Notes: generated by a model from the sequence alone, not told the origin. A stretch of 64,000 nt of DNA from Xanthomonas bonasiae (GCF_017163705.1 NZ_JAFIWB010000002.1:62001-126000), one strand, 5' to 3'. Positions 44,614-52,905 are shown, numbered from the stretch's first letter. Program-made: numbers and translations.

Positions 44614-45501
44614 ATGTTCAATCGAATCGCCTTGTTCCTCATCACCAATCTGGCGGTGCTGGTGCTGGCCGGCATTGTCATGTCCGTGTTCGGGATCAAT
44701 CCCAACCAGATGGGCGGCCTGCTGGTGATGGCCGCGCTGTTCGGCTTCGGCGGCTCGCTGGTGTCGCTGCTGCTGTCCAAGTTCATGGCCAAGCGCGCCA
44801 CCGGCGCGCAGGTGATCACCGAGCCGCGCAATCACACCGAGCGCTGGCTGCTGGAGACGGTGCGGCGGCAGGCGCAGGCCGCCGGCATCGGCATGCCCGA
44901 GGTCGCGGTCTACGACGGTCCGGAGATCAACGCCTTCGCCACCGGCGCCAACCGCAACAATGCGCTGGTCGCGGTGTCCACCGGCCTGCTGCGGAACATG
45001 ACCGAAGACGAAGCGGAAGCCGTGCTCGCGCATGAGATCAGCCATGTCGCCAATGGCGACATGGTGACGATGGCGCTGCTGCAGGGCGTGCTGAACACCT
45101 TCGTGATCGTGCTGGCGCGGGTGGTCGGCGGGATCGTCGACGGTTATCTGTCAGGCAATCGCGACGGCGGCCGCCGCGGTCTGGCCTACTACGCCATCGT
45201 GATGGTGCTGGAGATGGTGTTCGGCCTGTTCGCGACGATGATCGCGATGTGGTTCTCGCGCTACCGCGAGTTTCGCGCCGACGCCGGCGGCGCCGGCCTG
45301 GCCGGGCGCCACAAGATGATCGCGGCGCTGCAGCGGCTGGAACTCAACCATGGGCAGAGCACGCTGCCGTCGCAGGTGCAGGCGTTCGGCATCGCCGGTG
45401 GCCTGGGCCACGGCCTGCGCAAGCTGTTCATGAGCCACCCGCCGCTGTCCGAGCGCATCGCCACGCTGCGCGCCTCGCACAGCAATGCGACGGTGAGCTG
45501 A
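44614..45501 (+). CDS. htpX: Protease HtpX (membrane zinc metalloprotease)
   Basis: HtpX (295 residues; E. coli 293) is an inner-membrane M48 protease that removes damaged membrane proteins under stress. Two N-terminal membrane helices (about 3-24 and 31-52) are followed by the zinc motif HEISH (about 140-144) and two further helices (about 155-215), then the third ligand Glu in [13 protein letters not shown] (about 222). I chose ATG 44614 ([20 protein letters not shown]), which matches the known protein; a longer frame adds a 35-residue Arg-rich stretch. A strong terminator lies 80 bases downstream. Confidence 0.96.
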   Translation: MFNRIALFLITNLAVLVLAGIVMSVFGINPNQMGGLLVMAALFGFGGSLVSLLLSKFMAKRATGAQVITEPRNHTERWLLETVRRQAQAAGIGMPEVAVYDGPEINAFATGANRNNALVAVSTGLLRNMTEDEAEAVLAHEISHVANGDMVTMALLQGVLNTFVIVLARVVGGIVDGYLSGNRDGGRRGLAYYAIVMVLEMVFGLFATMIAMWFSRYREFRADAGGAGLAGRHKMIAALQRLELNHGQSTLPSQVQAFGIAGGLGHGLRKLFMSHPPLSERIATLRASHSNATVS

Positions 45502-45580
45502 GGCAGGAAGCGGGCTGTCACGCTCTCGGATGGCGCTTCGGCGGACTCGAGCCACCGACAGCACCTGACAGTCGGCTCGG

Positions 45581-45619
45581 GCAACGCCAGGCAGCTCACC
45601 CTGCCTGGCGTTGCTTTTT
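45581..45619 (+). terminator. Rho-independent terminator of htpX
   Basis: A perfect 14-base-pair stem (45581-45594 with 45601-45614) closes a six-base loop and runs into TTTTT at 45615-45619. It is 80 bases behind the htpX stop codon. Confidence 0.92.
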
Positions 45620-45652
45620 GCAGGATCGTGTGGATTTGCAGGATCGTGTGGA
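45618..45652. repeat. Two tandem 17-base direct repeats
   Basis: TTGCAGGATCGTGTGGA occurs at 45618-45634 and again at 45636-45652, with one base between the copies. It starts on the last T residues of the htpX terminator. No function is apparent. Confidence 0.8.
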
Positions 45653-45676
45653 ACGGCCTGGCCACTGCCGCTGCAA

Positions 45677-45706
45677 ATCCCGAATCCCAAATCCCAAATC
45701 CCAGCC
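45677..45706. repeat. Half element of the G-rich/C-rich repeat, beside fimX
   Basis: Five CCC tracts separated by 2-4 bases (ATCCCGAATCCCAAATCCCA and on to CAGCCC) lie just after the fimX stop codon as read on the reverse strand, where they are G-rich: quadruplex potential lies on the strand of the fimX transcript. No matching G-rich arm is seen within 150 bases, so this is a solo arm of the family at 1032, 24423 and 47836. Confidence 0.75.
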
Positions 45707-45707
45707 C

Positions 45708-47780
45708 TCAAGCAAAATCGAAGGTCATCCCCGGTCCCGCCAGGCCGACGAATTCGCCCTGCACGTAGTCGACGCCGGCGCTGAACAGCAGGCTCATCGA
45801 CGTGGCGTCGGTGACGAACTCGGCGATGCTGCGGATCCCGGCCGACTGCGCGCGCTCGGTGATCTCGCGGATCTTTTCCTGGTGCTCGCGGGTCTGCGCC
45901 AGGTCCTGGGTGAAGCCGCGATCCAGTTTCAGGAACGAAGGCTGGAAATGCGCCAGCAGCTGGAACGAGTCCAGGCCCGAGCCGAACTGCTCCAGCCCGA
46001 CCTTGCAGCCCAGTCCTGTGGCCGCCGCCAGGAACTGCTGCGCATTGCGCAGGTGGGTGAACACCTTGGCTTCCGGCGTCTGCAGCCACAGGCGCTCGCC
46101 GGGCACGCCGTGCGCGGCCAGTTCGCGGCGGATCAACTCCACCATCTGCAGGTCGGCGAAGGCGTCCGGGCTGATCTTGACCAGCAGGCTGGTGGCATGG
46201 CCGGCGCGCTGGCGCTCGCCGATCACCGCGATCGCGCGCGCCACCACCCAGCGGTCGATCTCGGCCATCAGCCCATGTTCGGTGGCGATGCCGAGGAACG
46301 TGGTCGGGCCGATGATCTCGTCGTTGCGCTCCAGGCGCAGGTAGGCCTCGTACAGTTCGTGCGGCTCGCCCTGCAGGTTCAGTACCGGCTGGTAGTGCAG
46401 CAGGAAGCCGTCGCCGGCCAGCGCGTCGCGCAGTTGCTGCACCCAGCGCTGGATGCGCTCTTCCTCGACCCGGTCGGCCGCGCCGGGGTCGAAGATCTTG
46501 CAGGCGTTGCCGCCCAGCTCGATGGTGGCCTGCACGTTCTCGCTGGCGCGGGCCAGGACCTGGCCGACGGTGGCGATCTTCTCGCCGATCTGCACGCCGC
46601 CGATGCTGACGGTGACCGTGGCCGAGCGCTCGCCGACGCTGAACACGTGCGCGGCGTAGGCGTTGAGCAGGCGCTCGGCCTGCGCCGAGGTGCGGCCGTA
46701 GTCGCCCTGCAGCAGCAGCGCGAAGTTGTGTTCGCCGAAGCGCGCCGCCTGCACGTCGCCGTCGATCGCCGCGGCCAGGTGCTGGGCCAGCGCCGCGACA
46801 AGTGCGTCGGCCGAGTCCAGGCCGATGTCGGCCAGCAGCCGCGTGTAGTGATCGGGTTCGACCAGCAGGAAGCCGTAGTGGCCGTCGCCGCGGCCGACCT
46901 GGGCCACCGCGTTCTCCAGCGCCAGCATGAAGGTGGGACGGTTGAGCAGGCCGGTGACCTGGTCGCGCTGGCGCAGGTCCTCGACCTCGCGCGCCAGTTC
47001 CGGATCGAATTCCTCGCGGCGGCGGAACACCACCTGCACGCAGGCCTCGCCCTCGTAGCTGGCGGTGGCGAACTCCATCGTCGCCGGGAAGCTCTCACCC
47101 TCCATGGTGCGCGCGTCGACCTGGTACTGCGCCGGCGGCGGTTCGCCCTTGCCCAGCGACTTCAGCAGTTGCTTGAATTCCTCCACGTGCTGCGGCGCGA
47201 CCATGTCCAGCAGCGAGACGCCTTCCACGTCGTCGAACGAGGCGAAGCCGAACATCTCCAGGTAGGCGTCGTTGGCGCGGATGTGCATGCCTTCGTGGAT
47301 GTAGGCGATCGGGTCGCGCGAGGAGGCGATCAGCGCATCGCAGCGGCGCTCGGTCTCGCGCATCTGCGCCTCGATCCGGCGCAGGCCGCGGCGCGCGTGC
47401 AGGTCGGCCCAGGTGTTGCGCAGCACCGACAGCAGGTGCTCGGGACGCTGCCGCAGGGCGATCGCGCGCGCGCCGCCGGCCACCGCCTCGACCCATTCGT
47501 TCTCGTCGATGCTGTCGGCGAGCAGGATCACCGGGATGTCCTTGCCGCTGGCGCCTACGCGCTGCAGCACCTGCGGCAGCGGGATGGCCTGCGAACGCGC
47601 GCTCAGCACCAGGTCGATCGGCTGCGCGGCGAGCATGGCGCCCAGTTCCTCTGCGTGCTGCGGCCGCGACGGTCGCACCGCGATGCCGCTGTTGCGCAGG
47701 CTGCTGACGATCGCTTCGGCGTCTTCACCGCTGTCGTCGACGATCATCAGGCGCAGGGTGGTGTCTTTGCCTGTTTGCAT
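45708..47780 (-). CDS. fimX: FimX-type c-di-GMP effector (REC-PAS-GGDEF-EAL)
   Basis: The 690-residue protein has an N-terminal receiver-like domain (about 8-125, LRLMIVDDSGEDAEAIVSSL), a PAS domain (about 148-260), a GGDEF domain (about 270-425) and an EAL domain (about 440-685). The GGDEF site is FGEHNF (about 348-353), and the EAL site is EAY in YEAYLRL (about 477); the catalytic DDF(T/S) loop is EQFGSG (about 597). Both enzymatic centres are therefore degenerate. This layout and length match FimX of Xanthomonas (about 689 residues), which binds c-di-GMP through its EAL domain and, with PilZ and PilB, controls type IV pilus assembly and twitching. The symbol is inferred from this architecture. 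Confidence 0.88.
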   Translation of the reverse strand: MQTGKDTTLRLMIVDDSGEDAEAIVSSLRNSGIAVRPSRPQHAEELGAMLAAQPIDLVLSARSQAIPLPQVLQRVGASGKDIPVILLADSIDENEWVEAVAGGARAIALRQRPEHLLSVLRNTWADLHARRGLRRIEAQMRETERRCDALIASSRDPIAYIHEGMHIRANDAYLEMFGFASFDDVEGVSLLDMVAPQHVEEFKQLLKSLGKGEPPPAQYQVDARTMEGESFPATMEFATASYEGEACVQVVFRRREEFDPELAREVEDLRQRDQVTGLLNRPTFMLALENAVAQVGRGDGHYGFLLVEPDHYTRLLADIGLDSADALVAALAQHLAAAIDGDVQAARFGEHNFALLLQGDYGRTSAQAERLLNAYAAHVFSVGERSATVTVSIGGVQIGEKIATVGQVLARASENVQATIELGGNACKIFDPGAADRVEEERIQRWVQQLRDALAGDGFLLHYQPVLNLQGEPHELYEAYLRLERNDEIIGPTTFLGIATEHGLMAEIDRWVVARAIAVIGERQRAGHATSLLVKISPDAFADLQMVELIRRELAAHGVPGERLWLQTPEAKVFTHLRNAQQFLAAATGLGCKVGLEQFGSGLDSFQLLAHFQPSFLKLDRGFTQDLAQTREHQEKIREITERAQSAGIRSIAEFVTDATSMSLLFSAGVDYVQGEFVGLAGPGMTFDFA

Positions 47781-47835
47781 GAAGCCTCCCGGAGACGGGG
47801 TTTAATACACGATGCCCGCAGCGGCGTCCATGTGT

Positions 47836-47981
47836 GGCCGGGATTGGGGATTCGGGATTGGGGATTCGCAACGGCGCGCTTCGATGTTTACGCCCAGCTT
47901 TGGGCAACCCACGAACGTTCAGGCACCGGGAACCGCTGTTACGAATCCCGAATCCCGAATCCCAAATCCCCAATCCCGGCC
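47836..47981. repeat. Long G-rich/C-rich inverted repeat between fimX and the YhiN gene
   Basis: The left arm (47836-47868, GGCC then GGG and GGGG tracts with loops of 3-4) meets the quadruplex pattern. The right arm (47942-47981) is C-rich, ends in GGCC and is its near-exact complement with one extra unit, so both a long hairpin and two quadruplexes (one per strand) are possible. The 73-base middle is not repetitive. The right arm ends two bases before the reverse-strand stop codon of the YhiN gene (47983-47985). It is the best-formed copy of the family in the window. Confidence 0.88.
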
Positions 47982-47982
47982 T

Positions 47983-49179
47983 TCAGGCCACCATGCCGGC
48001 CGCGTGGCCCGAGGCCCAGGCCCACTGGAAGTTGTAGCCGCCCAGCCAGCCGGTCACGTCCAGGACCTCGCCGACGAAGTACAGGCCGCGCACCTGGCGC
48101 GATTCCATGGTCGCCGACGACACCTGATCGGTGTCCACCCCGCCCAGGGTGACCTCGGCGGTGCGGTAGCCCTCGGTGCCGCTGGCCACCAGCGGCCAGG
48201 CGCCGAGCAGGGCGGCGGCGGCGCGCAGCTGCGGTTCGTCGAGCTGGCGGACCGGCTTGTCCGGCAGCCAGACTTCGCACAGGCGCTGCGCGAAGCGGCG
48301 CGGCAGGGCCTCGCCCAGCACCGTGCGCAGCTCGGCGGCGCCGCGCAGGAGCTTCTGCTCGCGCAGCCACGCGGCCGCGTCCTGCCCGGGCAGCAGGTCC
48401 AGGCGCAGGTCGTCGCCCGGCTGCCAGTACGAGGAGATCTGCAGGATCGCCGGGCCGCTGATGCCGCGATGGGTGATCAGCATGAAGTTGCGGAAGCTGG
48501 CGCCATTGCAGCTGGCTTCCACCGGCAGCGCCAGCCCCGACAGGTCCTGCAGGCGCTCCTGGTGCTTGCCGCTGAGGGTCAGCGGCACCAGTCCGGCGCG
48601 GGTCGGCAGCACGGCGTGGCCGAACTGGCGGGCCAGTTCGTAGCCGAAGCCGGTGGCGCCCAGGCTGGGAATGGACAGCCCGCCGCTGGCCACGACCAGC
48701 GAGGCGGCGTGCACAGGGCCGTCGTCGCTGTCGATGCGGAACCCCTCGCTGTCGCGTTCCACGCCGCGCACGCCGCACTGGGTGCGGATGGTGACGCCAG
48801 CCGCGTCGCATTCGTCCACCAGCATGCGCACGATCTGCTTGGAGGAAATGTCGCAGAACAGCTGGCCCAGTTCCTTCTCGTGATAGGCGATGCCGTGGCG
48901 TTCGACCATCTCGATGAAATCGGCCGGGCGGTAGCGCGCCAGCGCCGACTTGCAGAAGTGCGGGTTGGCGGACAGGAAATTGCCCGGGCCGGTGCCGGTA
49001 TTGGTGAAGTTGCAGCGCCCGCCGCCGGACATCAGGATCTTCTTGCCGACCTTGTTGGCATGCTCGATCACCCGCACGCGGCGCCCGCGGCGGCCGGCGG
49101 TCAGCGCGCACATCAGCCCGGCGGCGCCGGCGCCGATGACCGCGACGTCGACCCGGATCGGCTCGGCGCGCGCGCTCAT
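47983..49179 (-). CDS. NAD(P)/FAD-dependent oxidoreductase, YhiN/HI0933 family
   Basis: The 398-residue flavoprotein begins with a dinucleotide-binding fold (DVAVIGAGAAGLMCALTAGR at about 11-30) and the family block KVGKKILMSGGGRCNFTNTG at about 43-62. The C-terminal segment GLYFVGEVLDVTGWLGGYNF at about 366-385 closes the FAD site. HI0933-type proteins are broadly conserved flavoproteins of unknown substrate. It starts within the yaeQ end on the same strand (four-base overlap, ATGA), so the two are coupled. The gene ends against a long G-rich repeat. Confidence 0.9.
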   Translation of the reverse strand: MSARAEPIRVDVAVIGAGAAGLMCALTAGRRGRRVRVIEHANKVGKKILMSGGGRCNFTNTGTGPGNFLSANPHFCKSALARYRPADFIEMVERHGIAYHEKELGQLFCDISSKQIVRMLVDECDAAGVTIRTQCGVRGVERDSEGFRIDSDDGPVHAASLVVASGGLSIPSLGATGFGYELARQFGHAVLPTRAGLVPLTLSGKHQERLQDLSGLALPVEASCNGASFRNFMLITHRGISGPAILQISSYWQPGDDLRLDLLPGQDAAAWLREQKLLRGAAELRTVLGEALPRRFAQRLCEVWLPDKPVRQLDEPQLRAAAALLGAWPLVASGTEGYRTAEVTLGGVDTDQVSSATMESRQVRGLYFVGEVLDVTGWLGGYNFQWAWASGHAAGMVA

Positions 49180-49721
49180 GCCGCGGCTTTGCGCACCGTC
49201 GGGGTGAAGGTGACGCTGCCGTCGTCGCCGAGCAGTTGCACTTCGCCGTCCTGGATCACCACGTCGAAACGCATGCTGCGCTGGATCAGCTCGGCGGCCG
49301 AGGCGACCGCGTCGCCGGGCAGGTCGATCACCTGCAGCGGCTTGAGCTTGAGCAGGCCGGAGGCGTTCTTCTCCCACCAGATGTCGGCGACGCGGCCGCC
49401 GTAGTTGGCCACCACCACTTCGCGGGCGCGGCCGCAGGCCTTGCGGATGCGCGATTCGTCGGGCTGGCCGACCTCGATCCACTGCTCGATCGCGCCGGTG
49501 TAGTCCATCCGCCACAGGTCCGGCTCGTCGTCGCTGCTCAGGCCCTTGCCGAACAGCAGGCGCTCCTCGGCGAACAGGGCGAAGGTCAACAGCCGTGCCA
49601 TCAGCCGCTGGTCGGTTTCGGACGGGTGCTGGGCAAGGGTCAGCGCATGCGCCGCGTAGTAGCCGCGGTCCATGTCGGAAATCTGCAGGTCGGCCTTGCG
49701 GAGGGTGGCGGTGAGGGCCAT
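49176..49721 (-). CDS. yaeQ: YaeQ family protein
   Basis: This 181-residue protein has the length of E. coli YaeQ (181). Characteristic segments are KADLQISDMDRGYYAAHALT at about 9-28, HPSETDQRLMARLLTFALFA at about 31-50, and AREVVVANYGGRVADIWWEK. The fold resembles a PD-(D/E)XK nuclease family, but the role is unclear (linked to RfaH suppression in E. coli). I chose ATG 49721 (MALTATLRKADLQ) over an in-frame start nine codons earlier. Its stop overlaps the YhiN start. Confidence 0.92.
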   Translation of the reverse strand: MALTATLRKADLQISDMDRGYYAAHALTLAQHPSETDQRLMARLLTFALFAEERLLFGKGLSSDDEPDLWRMDYTGAIEQWIEVGQPDESRIRKACGRAREVVVANYGGRVADIWWEKNASGLLKLKPLQVIDLPGDAVASAAELIQRSMRFDVVIQDGEVQLLGDDGSVTFTPTVRKAAA

Positions 49722-49841
49722 GGGGGCACCGGAAGCAAAGAGGACCATGATAGTGGTTTGCTCGAGGCTGTCCGAGACGGTGCTTCTGGATCGACGCGAT
49801 TGGTGGCACGCTTCCAGCCCGCCGTCCTGGTTGTCCGGTCC

Positions 49842-50213
49842 ATGTCACGCCCCCGTCCCCGACGCCTGCAGATCGAAGGCGCTACCTTCATCTGCGGCGT
49901 GCGCCCGCTGCGCGATGCCGCGGCCGCTGCCATGGTATTGGCCGCCCACGGCGCGGGCCGGCATCTGCGGCTGTGCTTCCGCTCCGATCCTGCGCAGGGG
50001 TGCCTGGCCGGCGACGCCGGGCTGGAGGCCGGCACCGTGCGCACGGCGGCGGGACGCTGGGTCAGCCTGCACCGTCCCGGTGTGATGCGGGCGCTGATCG
50101 AGGCCGGGTTGGCGCACACCGCGCCGGCAGGGCACCTCGATGACGGCTGGCAGTTGCTGGCGGCTGCCACCCTGCCGGCCGACAGCCTGGACCACGGCAG
50201 GGAGCCGGGATGA
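49842..50213 (+). CDS. Protein of unknown function coupled to a pseudouridine synthase
   Basis: The 123-residue product has no family that I recognise. It opens with a basic stretch (MSRPRPRRLQIEGATF) and has a compact Ala/Leu-rich body with an LRLCFRSDPAQGC segment and a HLDDGWQLLAA tail. No signal peptide or membrane helix is seen. It overlaps the next gene by four bases (ATGA), so it is translationally coupled and probably works with, or is regulated like, that RNA-modifying enzyme. It is divergent from yaeQ. Confidence 0.6.
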   Translation: MSRPRPRRLQIEGATFICGVRPLRDAAAAAMVLAAHGAGRHLRLCFRSDPAQGCLAGDAGLEAGTVRTAAGRWVSLHRPGVMRALIEAGLAHTAPAGHLDDGWQLLAAATLPADSLDHGREPG

Positions 50214-51085
50214 CCCTACCCAGTCGCCTGCAATTGCCGCCCGGCGCGTGGCCGACCCTGCTGGACGGACTGTGCGCGCGGTTTCCGCAGGTGCCGCGCG
50301 GGCACTGGCTGGACCGCTTCGCGCGCGGGCGGGTGCAGGACCGGCATGGCCGGCCGTTGCCGGCGTCGCTGCCGTACCGGGTCGGGCTGGAAGTGCGCTA
50401 TTTCCGCGAGGTCGCCGACGAGGCGCCGATCGCCGGGGTGGAGCGGATCGTCCATGCCGACGCGCATCTGGTGGTGGCCGACAAGCCGCACGGGCTGCCG
50501 GTGACTCCGTCCGGGCGCTACGTGCGCGAGACCTTGCTGGCGCGGCTGGTGGCGCGGCTGGGCAATCCGGCGCTGGTGCCGCTGCACCGGCTGGACCGCG
50601 CCACTGCGGGGCTGGTGCTGTTCTCGGCCGATCCGGGTAGCCGCGGCGCCTACCAGGCGCTGTTCCGCGAGCGGCGCATCGCCAAGGCCTACCAGGCGCT
50701 GGCCCCGGCCTTGCCGGGACAGGCGTTTCCGCTGCTGCGCGCGAGCCGGCTGGTGCGTGGCGAGCCGTTCTTCCGCATGGCCGAGGTCGACGGCGAGGCC
50801 AACAGCCTGACCCGGATCGCCGTGCTGGACGCGCCCGACGGACCGCTGTGGCGCTACGCGCTGGCGCCGGTGACCGGCCGCAAGCACCAGTTGCGCGTGC
50901 ACATGGCCGCGCTGGGCGCGCCGATCCTGGGCGATGCGCTGTATCCGCAGTTGCGCGCGGAGGAGGAGGGCGGCACCCCCGATGTGCTGCAGCTGCTGGC
51001 ATGCGGGCTGGCGTTCGACGATCCGCTCAGCGGGCAGACGCGCAGTTTCGCCAGTGCGCAGGCCTTGGCCTGGCCGTCGGCGTGA
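50210..51085 (+). CDS. RluA-family 23S rRNA/tRNA pseudouridine synthase
   Basis: The 291-residue enzyme has the RluA catalytic motif HRLDRATAGLVLFS at about 126-139, with the catalytic Asp at 129. An N-terminal part resembling an S4-like/short domain (about 1-80) precedes the catalytic domain; VVADKPHGLPVTPSGRYVRE at about 89-108 and GRKHQLRVHMAALGAPILGD at about 222-241 are further family blocks. Which RNA is modified cannot be told from sequence; the shape is closest to the RluA/RluC/TruC branch. It starts inside the preceding unknown gene by ATGA. Confidence 0.88.
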   Translation: MTLPSRLQLPPGAWPTLLDGLCARFPQVPRGHWLDRFARGRVQDRHGRPLPASLPYRVGLEVRYFREVADEAPIAGVERIVHADAHLVVADKPHGLPVTPSGRYVRETLLARLVARLGNPALVPLHRLDRATAGLVLFSADPGSRGAYQALFRERRIAKAYQALAPALPGQAFPLLRASRLVRGEPFFRMAEVDGEANSLTRIAVLDAPDGPLWRYALAPVTGRKHQLRVHMAALGAPILGDALYPQLRAEEEGGTPDVLQLLACGLAFDDPLSGQTRSFASAQALAWPSA

Positions 51086-51092
51086 TGACGCG

Positions 51093-51335
51093 ACCGAACT
51101 CCGCGAGACGCGTCGCGCCGCACCCTCATCCCAACACCTCTCCCGGCGGGAGAGGGGGTTATGCGCCTGGCGGCTGTTCCCTTCTCCCCTCGGGACCATG
51201 GCCCCCTTTTCGGGGGAAGGTGCCCCGCAGGGACGGATGAGGGTACGGGCGCAGCCTCGTGCATCCAGACTCCGCGAGCCGCTTCGCGCCGGACCCTCAC
51301 CCCAACCCCTCTCCCGATGGGAGAGGGGCTTTCAG
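51093..51335. repeat. Composite intergenic repeat cluster, copy 1
   Basis: Two hairpins, CCTCTCCC/GGGAGAGG (51137-51155) and CCCCTCTCCC/GGGAGAGGGG (51306-51328), flank a unit that contains CTCGGGACCATGGCCCCCTT and GGGGGAAGGTGCCCCGCAGG (51189-51231). Each hairpin is preceded by an imperfect TCCGCGAG(A/C)CGC(T/G)TCGCGCC box. The same parts recur at 53935-54255, including 42 bases identical between 51190-51231 and 54112-54153. Open frames across the cluster are not credible genes. It lies between the pseudouridine synthase and the cold-shock leader. Confidence 0.85.
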
Positions 51336-51700
51336 TGTCATAGTGGACGACGATTGCGTGCGCCGGCAGGTCATCCAGTGGAACGCCCGGCAAGGGGAGG
51401 GCGGCTGCGCAATTTGCGTAGAACGGCAGTTATATCGACCGCACCACCGCGGACTTTAGGCCTGGGTTCAGCATCTTTGTGGGCGATCTCGGTTTGTCTA
51501 CACAAACATGTCGCTTTTTGCGGACGACCCGCGTATGGTAGGTCCCACTGTGTTTGCTAGGGTCACCGTGAATCGTGGCCTGGTGCAGTTGATCTCGCGA
51601 TCCGCTTCATCGTTCCGCTTTACCAACGCCTGCAACTCAGTCTCGGCCCCGATACCCGGTGGCTGCGATTTCTTCAATCCAATGTTTCAGGAGTTAGTAA
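51336..51700 (+). promoter_or_regulatory. Leader and promoter region of the cold-shock gene
   Basis: These 365 bases hold no gene that I can support and become AT-rich toward the end, as expected for a cspA-type promoter and long 5' leader. An inverted repeat GTTTGT-CTAC-ACAAAC lies at 51492-51507. A CAGGAGT at 51688-51694 is the ribosome-binding site. The long leader is typical of cold-shock genes, where it folds as a thermosensor; that behaviour here is inference. Confidence 0.5.
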
Positions 51701-51910
51701 ATGAGCGAGCGTCAGGGTGGTACCGTGAAGTGGTTCAACGATGCCAAGGGCTTCGGCTTCATCACCCCGGAAAGCGGCCCGGACCTGTTCGTGCATTTCC
51801 GCGCGATCCAGGGCACCGGCTTCAAGTCGCTGCAGGAAGGCCAGAAGGTGACGTTCGTCGCCGTCCAGGGCCAGAAGGGCATGCAGGCCGACCAGGTGCA
51901 GGCCGTCTAA
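51701..51910 (+). CDS. Cold-shock domain protein (CspA family)
   Basis: The 69-residue protein is one OB-fold cold-shock domain with RNP1 (KGFGFITP at about 16-23) and RNP2 (LFVHF at about 29-33). It binds single-stranded RNA or DNA and melts RNA structure at low temperature. The ATG at 51701 is preceded by CAGGAGT at 51688-51694; a longer in-frame start would extend into the non-coding leader. A terminator follows directly. Confidence 0.96.
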   Translation: MSERQGGTVKWFNDAKGFGFITPESGPDLFVHFRAIQGTGFKSLQEGQKVTFVAVQGQKGMQADQVQAV

Positions 51911-51938
51911 TTTAGACGCCAGCTACCGCAAGGTTGCC

Positions 51939-51971
51939 AAAACGCCGGGAGCGCAAGCTCTCGGCGTTTTT
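51939..51971 (+). terminator. Rho-independent terminator of the cold-shock gene
   Basis: AACGCCGGGAGC pairs with GCTCTCGGCGTT (one G-T wobble) around a GCAA tetraloop, followed by TTTTT. It lies 29 bases after the stop codon. Confidence 0.92.
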
Positions 51972-52139
51972 ATTTGTGCGTGTGCGTAGCTGCGGCCCCG
52001 CTTGGAGCCGCGCCCGCGTTGGCCCACACGTGCCTCTGCAGCCGCGTCGGGGTGCAGAGACCTTGCGCGGTGCCTGTAGTCGCGATCCCCATGCGGGCCC
52101 GGCTACCATGGCCGCCCCCGCGCCTTCGGAACCGTTGCC

Positions 52140-52835
52140 ATGATCACCGTCCACCACCTCAACCAGTCCCGTTCCCAGCGCGTGCTGTGGCTGCTGGAGG
52201 AACTGGCGCTGCCCTACCAGGTGGTCAAATATCAGCGCGACAAGCAGACCATGCTGGCACCGCCGGAGCTGCGCGCGATCCATCCGCTGGGCAAGTCGCC
52301 GGTGCTGGTCGACGACGGCCACGTGCTGGCCGAATCCGGCGCGATCCTCGATTACCTGGTGGAGCGCTACGACACCGAGCGCGCGCTGTCGCCGTCGCCG
52401 CAGCCGCTGGAGGCGCCCGAGCGCCTGCGCTACCGCTACTGGATGCATTACGCCGAGGGTTCGGCGATGCCGCCGTTGCTGATGAGCCTGGTGTTCGGGC
52501 GCATCCGTTCGGCGAAGATGCCGTTCTTCGCGCGGCCGATCGCCCGCGCCATCGTCGACAAGGCGATGCACAGCTTCGTCGGCCCGCAACTGAAGCTGCA
52601 TCTGGACTGGATGGAGCGCGAACTGGCGGCCACCGGCTGGTTCGCCGGCGACCGCTTCACCGCCGCCGACGTGCAGATGAGCTTCCCGGTCCAGGCCGCG
52701 GCCGCGCGCGCCGGCCTGCAGGCCTATCCGAACCTGGCCGGCTTCGTGCAGCGCATCGAGCAGCGTCCGGCCTACCAGCGCGCGCTGCAGCAGGGCGGGC
52801 CGTTCGAACTGCTCGGCAGCGGCAAGGCCGGCTAG
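52140..52835 (+). CDS. Glutathione S-transferase family protein
   Basis: The 231-residue protein has an N-terminal thioredoxin-like GST domain (about 1-80; ITVHHLNQSRSQRVLWLLEE at about 2-21 and the cis-Pro block GKSPVLVDDGHVLAESGAIL at about 51-70) and a C-terminal all-helical domain (about 95-215; FTAADVQMSFP N-capping box). Ser or Arg near position 10-12 is the probable thiol-activating residue. It resembles the GstA/URE2-like cytosolic group. The substrate is not readable. Confidence 0.9.
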   Translation: MITVHHLNQSRSQRVLWLLEELALPYQVVKYQRDKQTMLAPPELRAIHPLGKSPVLVDDGHVLAESGAILDYLVERYDTERALSPSPQPLEAPERLRYRYWMHYAEGSAMPPLLMSLVFGRIRSAKMPFFARPIARAIVDKAMHSFVGPQLKLHLDWMERELAATGWFAGDRFTAADVQMSFPVQAAAARAGLQAYPNLAGFVQRIEQRPAYQRALQQGGPFELLGSGKAG

Positions 52836-52905
52836 GGCGCGTCCTTCGTCCCAAGGCAGAGCGCGGCCCGTGGCGAGGGCGTTCGATACGCTGCGCTACG
52901 TTGCT

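Noticed and set aside
45618..45652. The 17-base direct repeat as the start of a CRISPR array
   Set aside because: Only two copies, with a one-base spacer; no cas genes or further repeats.
51093..51500. Short open frames across the repeat cluster
   Set aside because: They are made of the repeated hairpins and boxes; the same frames recur in the second cluster and carry no domain.
51508..51700. An in-frame extension of the cold-shock gene that would add 64 residues
   Set aside because: CspA-type proteins are about 69 residues; CAGGAGT lies directly before the ATG at 51701, and the extension overlaps the leader.
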